The notes beneath the pieces were generated by a model. That model did no database searches, was not told where the DNA came from, and worked only from the letters and a program-made list of their open reading frames with translations. Made by a program: the position numbers and the translations under genes. A stretch of 64,000 nt of DNA from Streptomyces sp. 71268 (GTDB taxonomy: Bacteria > Actinomycetota > Actinomycetes > Streptomycetales > Streptomycetaceae): NCBI RefSeq assembly GCF_029392895.1, contig NZ_CP114200.1:3689001-3753000 (forward strand), given 5' to 3'. This document shows positions 17,958 to 25,491 of the stretch, piece after piece; within the stretch, counting starts at the first letter, position 1; every line of letters starts with the position of its first letter.

Positions 17958-18393
17958 TGACCCAGTGTGGGCACTTCTGCATACCGTTGCAGTACGCGGT
18001 GATCACACCCACCACCTGGCCGGGCCCCGCGTCGTACCTTCCGTCTGCGGTCTTACGCGCGTACCGCGCCTTGACGACGACTTTCACTCGCCCGTACGCA
18101 CGATTGGAGACCCACCCCCAGTACTGCAAGTCAGCGCCATTCTTCTTGTCGACATCGCCCTGGAGTGGGACGTCGACGAGTGCGCACTTCTTGATGTTGT
18201 GCTTGCCAGAGAAGTGGTTCCAACCAAGCTCTCCGTTGCCCACACGGGTGGGGATCGTGCGGCCGTCAGGGTCAGTCGCGCTGCACTTGGTGCTTTTGTT
18301 CCAGTACGGGCCAGCATGAGCCGGGGCGGCGAAGCCGATGAGGAGCGTAGTTGCCACACCGACCGGCAACGCGAGCTCAGTGATGTGCTTCAT
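17950..18393 (-). CDS. Small secreted protein with signal peptide, function unknown
   Basis: From the ATG at 18393 the 147-residue product has a clean signal peptide (MKHITELALPVGVATTLLIG ... APAHA, cleavage after about residue 26). The mature ~120 residues are basic and aromatic, with Cys in TKCSATD, IKKCALVD, TAYCNGMQKC, enough for two disulfides. Motifs worth noting are GELGWNHFSGKHNIKK and ADLQYWGWVSNRAYGRVKVVVKARYA, a likely beta-rich core. The upstream frame is open but has no signal features, so the start is well supported. Composition (Lys, Asn and Tyr rich for this genome) differs from neighbouring housekeeping genes and suggests horizontal acquisition. Extracellular toxin, inhibitor or small enzyme are all possible. 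Confidence 0.75.
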   Translation of the reverse strand: MKHITELALPVGVATTLLIGFAAPAHAGPYWNKSTKCSATDPDGRTIPTRVGNGELGWNHFSGKHNIKKCALVDVPLQGDVDKKNGADLQYWGWVSNRAYGRVKVVVKARYARKTADGRYDAGPGQVVGVITAYCNGMQKCPHWVNE

Positions 18394-18470
18394 GGCATGA
18401 GCGTCGCATCCCGCAGCGGGCGAGGTGTCTCGCTGCACTCCCGTTACTCCTATCGGTTGTTTCCCACACC

Positions 18471-18785
18471 TCACCCCGCCGGCGCCGCCGGCCCGATGTC
18501 CTCGTGGGGTGTGATGTGCCAGTGGAGGGTGACGGTGGCCGTGTAGCGCAGATGCCGCCCGTCGGGATGGTCCCGGGCCGCGTGGGAGGTACACCAGCGT
18601 TGCGCCTGGTGGTGCATGCCGGTGATGGTCTCGGTCGGCTCGGGGACGGGTGACTGCTCACCGCAGGTGGTGCAGGTGGCGTGGACGGTGTACGGAGTGG
18701 CCTCCGGGTCGGGGGCCAACGTCATCTCAACGTAGCGGTAACGCCGCCGCCCGTGCTGCCGGGCCGGGCGAGGCTGGTGGTTCAT
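18471..18785 (-). CDS. DUF7848-type small protein with zinc-binding-like Cys pair
   Basis: 104 residues starting MNHQPRPARQHGRRRYRYVEM. YRYVEMTLAPDPEATPYTVHATCTTCGEQSPV followed by QAQRWCTSHAARDHPDGRHLRY matches, from memory, the short Streptomyces DUF7848 family. Members have a CxxC and a downstream Cys/His and are found beside XRE-type regulator clusters. The CTTC with WC-x2-H could hold a Zn ion, but this is inference. The ATG overlaps the stop of the preceding gene (ATGA at 18782-18785), so it is the last gene of a three-gene coupled operon. No function is known. Confidence 0.75.
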   Translation of the reverse strand: MNHQPRPARQHGRRRYRYVEMTLAPDPEATPYTVHATCTTCGEQSPVPEPTETITGMHHQAQRWCTSHAARDHPDGRHLRYTATVTLHWHITPHEDIGPAAPAG

Positions 18786-19366
18786 ACGCGCGGCTCCTGG
18801 CTGCCGGCGCGCAGGCGGGCCGCGCGGGCACAGGCCGGGTGCACGGACAACGGCTGGGGCACGCCATCACCGCCCTCGCGGTGGTCGTGCACGGTCACCG
18901 CGTACGCCGGGTCCAACTCCCGCTCACACCACGCACACTGCCCCGGCAACGCCCCAGGCCCATGCGCCAGACAGACAGCCGAGGTCAACACCGCACCCAG
19001 GTAGTACGGCTGCGCCAGATACCGCCCCGACCACTCCCCCGTGATCCGCCAGTGCAACCCCGGCCCCGCACGCCAATGCGCAGGCGGCACCCCCACATAA
19101 TGCGTGCCGCTACCCGCCGTGAGCAGAGTGACGTACCGGCCCAACCGCTCCCAGTACGCGAACCCACCCCGCTCCCCCGGCGGCAACAACCAATACACCC
19201 ACCCCGCCCGCCCATCCACGATGGCCGCACAGTTCTCCGTACCATCCAGAATCGGAAACGCGGCCGACGCCACAGCCGTCGAGACCCGCACCACATCCCA
19301 CTCACAGCCCGCCGGCAACACCACCACATCCCCACCCACCGGCGGAGCCCAACCCAACTTGATCAC
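18782..19366 (-). CDS. Hypothetical protein, middle gene of coupled trio
   Basis: A 194-residue protein beginning MIKLGWAPPVGGDVVVLPAG. The N-terminal half (VVVLPAGCEWDVVRVST ... GTENCAAIVDGRAGWVYWLLPPG) looks like the compact alpha/beta of a primase/polymerase-like or nucleotide-handling domain but lacks catalytic residues I could name. The C-terminal third has an AWCERELDPAYAVTVHDH ... HPACARAAR segment with spaced Cys and His, reminiscent of a small zinc finger. It overlaps both neighbours by 4 nt (19363-19366 and 18782-18785), so the three products are made together. Not recognised further. Confidence 0.7.
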   Translation of the reverse strand: MIKLGWAPPVGGDVVVLPAGCEWDVVRVSTAVASAAFPILDGTENCAAIVDGRAGWVYWLLPPGERGGFAYWERLGRYVTLLTAGSGTHYVGVPPAHWRAGPGLHWRITGEWSGRYLAQPYYLGAVLTSAVCLAHGPGALPGQCAWCERELDPAYAVTVHDHREGGDGVPQPLSVHPACARAARLRAGSQEPRV

Positions 19367-19776
19367 GGCCGACCCCCCGTCCTCGGCCGCACCACCGCGA
19401 ACACGTCCGCGAGCAACTCAGCGCTGGTGATCAACCGGTCGGACGCAGGCGCGACCCGCCACCACACCGTGTGATCACGCGCCATCCCGGGGACGAAGAG
19501 GTAACTGTCGTCATCCCCGGCGAGGGTGACCTCAGGATGATCGCGCAGGTGCCACACAGCCACCGCGTCCGGCTCGACGAGCCAGGTAAGCCGCTCCTCC
19601 ACATCCTCCTGAATCACCGCCCCACCCGCCTCACCGAGCGCCGTCAGCACCCGGTTACCCAGATGCAACGACAACGTCAGGCTGTGCCACCCCAACTCCC
19701 CCACCCGCGTCCACCGAACACCACCACCAGGCGGAATCCAGTCGTGGGGTGGGGGCGGGGGCGATACGTCTAGCAC
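19363..19776 (-). CDS. Hypothetical protein, first gene of coupled trio
   Basis: I place the start at the GTG at 19776 because GGAGGA lies 6 nt before it; a TTG at 19812 would give a longer form without a ribosome site. The 137-residue product starts VLDVSPPPPPHDWIPPGGG. It has an amphipathic middle (LTLSLHLGNRVLTALGEAGG), two beta-strand-like blocks (RLTWLVEPDAVAVWHL; WWRVAPASDRLITSAELLADVF), and ends RPRTGGRP. Similar proteins occur next to XRE regulators in streptomycetes, but no function is known to me. It overlaps the next gene by ATGA. The 136-nt gap to the XRE gene upstream must contain the operon promoter if it is not co-transcribed with it. Confidence 0.7.
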   Translation of the reverse strand: MLDVSPPPPPHDWIPPGGGVRWTRVGELGWHSLTLSLHLGNRVLTALGEAGGAVIQEDVEERLTWLVEPDAVAVWHLRDHPEVTLAGDDDSYLFVPGMARDHTVWWRVAPASDRLITSAELLADVFAVVRPRTGGRP

Positions 19777-19912
19777 GGCGCTTCCTCCAGCAGTGAGTGG
19801 GTCATCGCTCAATGACCATCACGCTATGCACTCACGCCACTACCGAACAGCTTCTGCGGCGCCCACTTCCCGAGGTCGGCGGACGCGAACTAGGACACCG
19901 TGTCCCACCTCG

Positions 19913-21130
19913 CTAGAGGGTCGGATCGACACCAAGGCGCGCTGCCAGTGCGCGTAGACGTCCGTTGCGGCGTCGCTCCCTCTCCAGCATTTCTCGCACC
20001 GTGACAGCCGCGTGCACCTGATGTGCGATCCACTCAGGCTGAGCCTTCTCGACGGAGAGCAACGTCTCCAAGGCGCCTTCCAGGTCGCCAACCTGATACT
20101 GCGCCTGTGCTACGTCCAGCCGATGGGAGGCGGCATGCACCGGGCGGGAGATAGCCTTGGGGGAGACTCGACTAGCCCGCGTGAGCGCCTCCCTCGGCCG
20201 ACTCGTAGAGCCCGCCAGCGCCACATTGACCATCTGGGTGCGGACATCGTGGACGCCAAAAGCGGTTCCGTAAGCGCGCACGGCCCCTGAACGAGTGGCT
20301 GCGGCCTCAGCGACGTTCAGCAGTTCGTCCGCCTCGTCACTCCTGTTCAAGCGGGCCAGCGGAGTCGCCGCAGCCAAGAGGAGGTTGCCGTAGACGGCGA
20401 ACTGACGCTTGGTGCCCTTGCGGAACGATGGTTCCAGTGCCGCTGCCTTACGTTCGGCGACGGCATGGGCCTGGTCCCAACGACCCTGCCGAAGTAACAC
20501 CCACGACAGCGTGGACACGCCCATTCCCTCTATGAGTGGGTCGCTGGCGCGTTGGGCAGCACTCAACTGATGCGTCACCGCCTCAAACGCCCAATCCGTA
20601 TGACCAGCCTGCGTGGCCAGCGACGCCGCCAACTGGTACACCAAGGCGAGCTGCCCCCAGACCTCTTCCGCCGACCGCCCGGTCACCTCGCGGGCAACAG
20701 CCTTGCCTTCCCTGATCAACAAGGGCAGATCGTCCGTGAGGTCGCCATACCGGCCCTGCCAGTAGGCCGTGACCGCTTCCCGGACGGACAGCATCCAGGC
20801 GGTTGCGGTGCGCGGCTCCGCTACGCCCTCTTCCGGCAGCACGCCGGTCAGGTCACTGACGTCCTGGATCGCGTCACGCAGGGCGAGCAATCCGCCGCTT
20901 TCGGACTGCTGGCGCATCACGGCGGGTTGCCCGACGAGCCGTTCAAGTTCGGTGTCCAGTGCGCTCGCGAGTGCCCGCAGTGTGGATAACTGGGCCGACT
21001 GCCGCTGGCCTTGTTCCAGTTTCCGCACAGTCGCTACGGCTACGTTGGCTCTCGCCGATAGCTCTTCTTGGGTGAGATTACGGAACTCGCGTAGTCGCCG
21101 GATTCGTTGGCCGATGCTCTGACTCGTCAT
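19913..21130 (-). CDS. XRE-family regulator with TPR domain (paralogue 1), two TTA codons
   Basis: A 405-residue protein from the ATG at 21130 (MTSQSIGQRIRRLREFRNLTQEELSARANV). Residues 5-62 form a classical lambda-repressor/XRE helix-turn-helix (LTQEELSARANVAVATVRKLEQG). The rest is a helical TPR-like array (VYQLAASLATQAGHTDWAFEA; LSWVLLRQGRWDQAHAVAE; LDVAQAQYQVGDLEGALETL). This is the architecture of peptide- or ligand-sensing repressors. Leu48 and Leu212 are TTA codons (20987-20989; 20495-20497), which places it under bldA control, unlike paralogues 2 and 3. The 245 nt upstream contain several TCACCG/CGTCAC direct repeats (21257-21310). It is the first of three paralogues on the same strand. 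Confidence 0.85.
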   Translation of the reverse strand: MTSQSIGQRIRRLREFRNLTQEELSARANVAVATVRKLEQGQRQSAQLSTLRALASALDTELERLVGQPAVMRQQSESGGLLALRDAIQDVSDLTGVLPEEGVAEPRTATAWMLSVREAVTAYWQGRYGDLTDDLPLLIREGKAVAREVTGRSAEEVWGQLALVYQLAASLATQAGHTDWAFEAVTHQLSAAQRASDPLIEGMGVSTLSWVLLRQGRWDQAHAVAERKAAALEPSFRKGTKRQFAVYGNLLLAAATPLARLNRSDEADELLNVAEAAATRSGAVRAYGTAFGVHDVRTQMVNVALAGSTSRPREALTRASRVSPKAISRPVHAASHRLDVAQAQYQVGDLEGALETLLSVEKAQPEWIAHQVHAAVTVREMLERERRRNGRLRALAARLGVDPTL

Positions 21131-21249
21131 GGCGCACCTCTGGGAGAAGGTCTCCCGAGCACGGTACCGCCGCCGCCCGACAGCGAGACGCACCCGGCAT
21201 CGCCCCCTGTTCGCCAGGACGCCCCCGGGAGCGCTCAATGCGCATGCCC

Positions 21250-21315
21250 TTTGACGGGTTCACCGTCACGTGACTCCGTCACCGTTTTCACCGCGTCACG
21301 ATCACGCGACTGACC
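21250..21315. repeat. CGTCAC direct repeats upstream of XRE-TPR paralogue 1
   Basis: The stretch contains TTCACCGTCACG, CCGTCACCG, TTCACCGCGTCACG and CACGCGAC at roughly 10-16-nt spacing, within 185 nt upstream of the ATG at 21130. Phased direct repeats suggest a binding array for a regulator, possibly autoregulatory. Confidence 0.35.
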
Positions 21316-21375
21316 GTGCAGCGGTAGCGAAGCGACCGAAAGAAGACAACGGGTCGCTTGTGGTTCCGGCTGTGC

Positions 21376-22608
21376 CTATGCCAGCACGCCCACGTGCTCG
21401 GCGATCCGGTGCAGCTCAGCGCGCATTTGCGGGCGCGAGCGCTTCAGCAGGGTCTGCAGCGTTCCCTGCACGAGCGGGAAGTACTTGATCTCTTCGGGGG
21501 ACAGTTCCATGATCTGGCGCAACGTCCACAGGGCCCCGAAGTCGTCGCCGCTGAGCCGGTGCGCGTGCATGACCTCGACCTGGTAGCGAGTGGTGCGTTC
21601 CAGCGGGAGGACGCCGCCCGGATCGGGTACCTCGACGTCGTCTGCCAGCCGAAGCGCCTCGCTGACGTCCCCCTCCTCGGTTGCCAGGTGTACTCCGTGC
21701 ATCCGCACGTTGGTCGGGCCGAAGCTCGTGTGGAAGTCGTTCCGGTCGGCGCCCAGTCGGGAAGCCACCGAGTCCGCCGACCGGAGCAGATCCCAGGCGG
21801 TGGGTGCCTTACTGTCACGGACAGCGGCGATCACGGCGGCGAGATGCAAGGCTCCGTACGCCGACAGGTGCTCGGGGGTGGCGTCATCACCGGGGCGGCA
21901 GTGCGCGATGGTCTGACGGGCGAGTTCGAGCGACTCGGCCACCTCACCGCTGGAGGTGAGGATGCCGCAGACGTTCCACGCGGCGGCGGCGATCAGGGTG
22001 CGGTCGCCCGTTTCGTCCGCGATCTGCATCGCACGGTCAGCCGCGCGCAGCGACAGCTTGCGCTCGCCGACCCGGCGCAGGAACACCTGATGCAGGTGCA
22101 GCAGTGACACCAGCGCCCGAGTCGCCAACAGGTCGTCATCGCCGCTCGTCTGCCGGAGCGTGGCGTACGCCTCGGCGAGCAGTCCGGGCAGCATGTCGCC
22201 GACCGGACCGTAGCGCTCGGTCTGGGTCTCGTAGATGTCCCACGCCTCCACGACGCGCTCGGTCAACTGCCGCGCGGTGAGGGCGTCGCCGGGCAGCCCG
22301 AGCCCGAGCAGTGAGGGTGGCGTGTTGAGCCCCTGTCGGATCGAGGGCACGGACGGGTGTTCAGGGCCGTTCCGCAGGCTCACGTCGAGGGTGGGCCCGA
22401 CCAGGTCGCCCACGTTGTCGAGGCCCAGCTCGCGGGCGATCCGGGTCAGCATGCTCAGTGAGTCGATCTGATGCACACCCCGCTCGACCTTGCTCAGCCA
22501 GTCCTCAGAACGGGATACCAACCCGGCGACAGCGGCCTGGGTACGCCCCGCCTTGGTGCGGTAATACGCGATCCGCTCCCCGGTGGTCATGCCAGATGGA
22601 TTGATCAT
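21376..22608 (-). CDS. XRE-family regulator with TPR domain (paralogue 2)
   Basis: The ATG at 22608 (MINPSGMTTGERIAYYRTKAG) has AAGGGGAAG just upstream and gives 410 residues. Residues about 8-65 are an XRE helix-turn-helix (RTQAAVAGLVSRSEDWLSKVERG). The C-terminal ~330 residues are TPR-like, with the block FHTSFGPTNVRMHGVHLA that is shared, with small changes, by paralogue 3 (MSFGPTNVRIHEIAAL). No TTA codon. The gene lies 245 nt upstream of paralogue 1 and 145 nt downstream of paralogue 3, all on the minus strand, so separate promoters are likely. Role: probably a local transcription regulator; ligand unknown. Confidence 0.85.
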   Translation of the reverse strand: MINPSGMTTGERIAYYRTKAGRTQAAVAGLVSRSEDWLSKVERGVHQIDSLSMLTRIARELGLDNVGDLVGPTLDVSLRNGPEHPSVPSIRQGLNTPPSLLGLGLPGDALTARQLTERVVEAWDIYETQTERYGPVGDMLPGLLAEAYATLRQTSGDDDLLATRALVSLLHLHQVFLRRVGERKLSLRAADRAMQIADETGDRTLIAAAAWNVCGILTSSGEVAESLELARQTIAHCRPGDDATPEHLSAYGALHLAAVIAAVRDSKAPTAWDLLRSADSVASRLGADRNDFHTSFGPTNVRMHGVHLATEEGDVSEALRLADDVEVPDPGGVLPLERTTRYQVEVMHAHRLSGDDFGALWTLRQIMELSPEEIKYFPLVQGTLQTLLKRSRPQMRAELHRIAEHVGVLA

Positions 22609-22754
22609 GTCTTCCCCTTGATGGGTGCGAACACTCAATATCCAGCGTACGGGGGAGCGTTGACGCCGTCCGGTTCATTCCGGGTGCCTCCGCACTGGTG
22701 GGGCCGACGGGGCGAGAGGCCAGGACTGAGTCGGCTGAGGCTCCAGGTCCGGCC

Positions 22755-23981
22755 TCACGCCCCAGCCCACCGCGCGAACGCCGCCAACTCCTCGTCCCGG
22801 GAACGGTCGAGGCGTACCAACGTGCCGGACACGGACCTGACCGTGGGGTGGAAGCGGGTGTGGTTGGGGCTGATCGTGCGTGCGCGGCGTAGCGAGGCGA
22901 AGGAGCGGGCGCGGTCGCCCTCGGAGAGCTGGGCCGAGGCCACGTCGATGTGGTGGTGGCTCGCGCGCTCGGCGGCGATGGCGCGCGAGGGTTGCCACTC
23001 GTCACGGCCCCGTTCACCGCCCCACTCCGCGAGTCGGGCGAGCGCCTGTTCCGTGTCGCCCCCGTCGATCAGTGCCGCGATCTCGTGGATGCGTACGTTC
23101 GTCGGCCCGAAGCTCATCTCGTAGTGGTCCGAGTCGCGTTCGCCCATGAACAGCGCCACGGCGTGCGCGTCGGCGAGACGCTCCGCAGACCGCTCCGGAC
23201 GGCCGTCACGGGCCTCCACCACCGCCAGTTTGAGGAGAATGGCCCCTTGCACGGCGAGTTGCTGGTCGGACAGCGATTCCTCAGGCGCCAGCCGCGAGAC
23301 CTCGGCCTCCAACCCCTCCAGCACGCGCCGCGCGGAGGGAAAGCTGCCGACCCTCAGCATCGCTCCGGCCTTCAGGTACGCGGCCGTGACCTGCATCAAC
23401 GGGTCGGCCGACCGGTCGGCCGCCCACTGCACGCGCTCGATCGCCGTCATGCTCAGATCGTGGTAGCCCAGCTTGTGAGCCAGCGAGTTGGAAGCCCGGT
23501 AGCAGCGGGCCAGCCACCAGTACGCCCGCTGTTGTTCCGCTCCGCGCGCGCTGAGCGCGACGTGCGTCAGCTCGGTCAGCAACCCCGGCAGCAGCGGCCC
23601 CATGGGAACGTACCGGCCGTCCTGACGCATCCGGGCCACATCCCCCGCCTCAGCGGCGAGTTCGGCCAGGGGGCGCGGTGCGCTCGGCAGCGCGTCCGGG
23701 TTGTCGCACGTGATCATGATGCGGCGCAGGTCCGGGATGACGGCCTGGATCTGTTCGTCTGCCTCCGCGCCGTTGAGGTACGGCTGCCCGGTGATCCGCT
23801 CGGGCCCCACCGCCAGCGCGCTAGCCAACTGGGCGATGACGCCTGGTGGGACGGTGCGGGTGCCACGCTCGTACTTCTCCATGCTGGAGACGGAGACGTT
23901 GACCCGCGTGGCCAGTTGTCGTACGGAGAGCTTGCGAACCTTGCGGAGCTCGGTGATGTTCTGCCCGATGTGCCTCGTCAT
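22755..23981 (-). CDS. XRE-family regulator with TPR domain (paralogue 3)
   Basis: From the ATG at 23981 (MTRHIGQNITELRKVRKLSVRQLATRV), with GGGAG 5 nt before it, the product is 408 residues. Helix-turn-helix at about 8-62 (LSVRQLATRVNVSVSSMEKYERG), then a TPR-like array (YWWLARCYRASNSLAHKLG; AAYLKAGAMLRVGSFPSARRVL) containing the GPTNVRIHE block also present in paralogue 2. The frame is open ~460 nt further upstream but that part overlaps the divergent HD gene and has no homology. It is divergent from the HD-domain gene, and the 226-nt spacer holds a GTCTTC dyad that may be its operator. Confidence 0.85.
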   Translation of the reverse strand: MTRHIGQNITELRKVRKLSVRQLATRVNVSVSSMEKYERGTRTVPPGVIAQLASALAVGPERITGQPYLNGAEADEQIQAVIPDLRRIMITCDNPDALPSAPRPLAELAAEAGDVARMRQDGRYVPMGPLLPGLLTELTHVALSARGAEQQRAYWWLARCYRASNSLAHKLGYHDLSMTAIERVQWAADRSADPLMQVTAAYLKAGAMLRVGSFPSARRVLEGLEAEVSRLAPEESLSDQQLAVQGAILLKLAVVEARDGRPERSAERLADAHAVALFMGERDSDHYEMSFGPTNVRIHEIAALIDGGDTEQALARLAEWGGERGRDEWQPSRAIAAERASHHHIDVASAQLSEGDRARSFASLRRARTISPNHTRFHPTVRSVSGTLVRLDRSRDEELAAFARWAGA

Positions 23982-24042
23982 GATGCTCCCAGCGTGCTCG
24001 GCGACGCGGCCAGCGTACGGCGGACGGGGTTGGCCGAAGTCG

Positions 24043-24057
24043 GTCTTCCCTGAAGAC
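24043..24057. promoter_or_regulatory. GTCTTC/GAAGAC dyad in the divergent promoter region
   Basis: GTCTTC-CCT-GAAGAC is a perfect 6+3+6 inverted repeat between XRE-TPR paralogue 3 and the HD gene, with another GTCTTC about 22 nt further right. Divergent regulator-target layout makes an operator likely. Confidence 0.4.
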
Positions 24058-24207
24058 TGGGGCGCCAGGCGTCTTCGTGCCGCACCGCGTACCTGGCCCG
24101 TTCGCGAACCGTGCCGGCCGGCCGAGAACTTTCGGCGCGCGGGCGCCGGGAGCTGGAGAGCATTCGGTATGCGATCCGCCTCGCTGAGGCGTGAGAGGAG
24201 TCCGACG

Positions 24208-24789
24208 GTGTCCGAAGACCTGTCCGCGGTCGCGCGTTTCCTGTACGAGGCGGGGACGCTGAAGCAGACCAAGCGCACCGGCTGGTGGATGGCTGGCGTC
24301 CGCGACCCCGAGTCGGTGGCTGAGCACTCCTGGCGCACCGCCCTGCTCGCGACGGTCATCGCCACGCTCGAAGGTGCCGACCCGGCGCGGGCCGCTTTCC
24401 TCGCGGTCTGGCACGACTCGCAGGAGACCCGCACCGGGGACGTCAACTACCTGGGGAAGAAGTACGCCCCGCAGGCGGACCCGCGTGCCGTCACGGACGA
24501 CCAGGTCGCTGGCATGCCTGAGGTCCTGGCCACCGCTGTGCGCGACATCGTCGCCGAGTACGAGGCCAAGGAATCCCCGGAGGCCATCTGCGCACGGGAC
24601 GCCGACAAACTGGAGTGCCTGATCCAGGGCGTCGAGTACAAGGCACAGGGTTACGAGAACGCCCAGCGTTGGATCGACAACAGTCGCGGCCGGCTCACCA
24701 CCGACACAGCCAGAGAACTCGCCGACGCGGTCCTGGCGACCGGCTCCCTGGACTGGCTACGCGCGGCCCTCGGCGAAGAGCAACCCTGA
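24208..24789 (+). CDS. HD-domain phosphohydrolase, YfbR-like 5'-nucleotidase family
   Basis: The GTG at 24208 follows GAGAGGAG by 7 nt, giving 193 residues (VSEDLSAVARFLYEAGTLKQ). The HD metal site is complete: Arg/His in VAEHSWRTALLA (His40), WHDSQETRTGD (His69-Asp70) and CARDADKLECLIQG (Asp131 or 133). The pattern, with an EAGTLKxxxRxGW start and AxHxWR, matches HD hydrolases of the YfbR/YGK1 group, which remove phosphate from deoxynucleoside monophosphates. It is divergent from XRE-TPR paralogue 3 and probably a single gene. Substrate inferred from family only. Confidence 0.85.
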   Translation: MSEDLSAVARFLYEAGTLKQTKRTGWWMAGVRDPESVAEHSWRTALLATVIATLEGADPARAAFLAVWHDSQETRTGDVNYLGKKYAPQADPRAVTDDQVAGMPEVLATAVRDIVAEYEAKESPEAICARDADKLECLIQGVEYKAQGYENAQRWIDNSRGRLTTDTARELADAVLATGSLDWLRAALGEEQP

Positions 24790-24919
24790 ACCCGAGATGG
24801 GCCGCTGCCTGGCCGTGTTCGGCCCGAACGACAGTCGCTGCCACTCCCGCTCCCAGTAGCCCAGGGCCGCGCGCCCCTCTCGCACGCTCCCCACACCGCA
24901 CGCCCGCCGCCCGTGGCGG

Positions 24920-25228
24920 CTACTCGGCGCCGGTGGCCGCGCAGGCCAGGGCCACCTCGGCCCACGTCCATGCCTGGTCCTGCGCGTCGGCGGCGTGCCA
25001 GGACCCCTCCTGTCGCCGCGCCGCGTCGAGTGTCCGCTCCGCCGCCTGGACGGCGAGCGGGGACGGGGCGGCGGCGACGGCCGTGCACGCCTGTGCCACC
25101 AGCGCCCACAGCCGGGCCCGCGCCCGGGCCATGTCGCGGCCCGTGCCCGACGTCTCGCCGTCCACCTTCACCGCCCACTCGTGGGCGCGGCGCGCCGCCT
25201 CCGCCGCTTCCGTGGAAAGGTCGTCCAT
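24920..25228 (-). CDS. Small Ala-rich hypothetical protein
   Basis: The ATG at 25228 (MDDLSTEAAEAARRAHEWAVKV) has GGAGGG at 6-nt spacing. The 102-residue product is predicted all-alpha, Ala/Glu/Arg rich, with repeated AEAARRAHEWA, ARARLWALVAQACTAVAA and AADAQDQAWTWAEVALAC helices. The pattern suggests a small helical bundle. No family recognised. It is convergent with the HD gene. Confidence 0.6.
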   Translation of the reverse strand: MDDLSTEAAEAARRAHEWAVKVDGETSGTGRDMARARARLWALVAQACTAVAAAPSPLAVQAAERTLDAARRQEGSWHAADAQDQAWTWAEVALACAATGAE

Positions 25229-25491
25229 GTCAGCCCTCCTGGTCCCGGCCCCCACCTCGCGCGAGACGCCGTCCCGGCATCGAACCCGAACTGTCCAACA
25301 CCCCTGACCCTAACCAGGCTTGGCTGGTTCGACTGCTCGGCCGCTGATCTGGTGCCAGCCGGGACGGCGGGCGTGCCCCGGCGACGCGCCCAGCCACCCA
25401 ACTCCCCAGCCAGTCAACCAGCCTGATCAGCCAGGCCAGACAGGGTCAGGCAGGCCACGCACATGGCTGCCCGCAGGCCCGTGGCCGGCGC

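Noticed and set aside
23982..24446. N-terminal extension of XRE-TPR paralogue 3 beyond 23981
   Set aside because: It overlaps the divergent HD gene, lacks similarity to the XRE family, and the ATG at 23981 has a good ribosome site.
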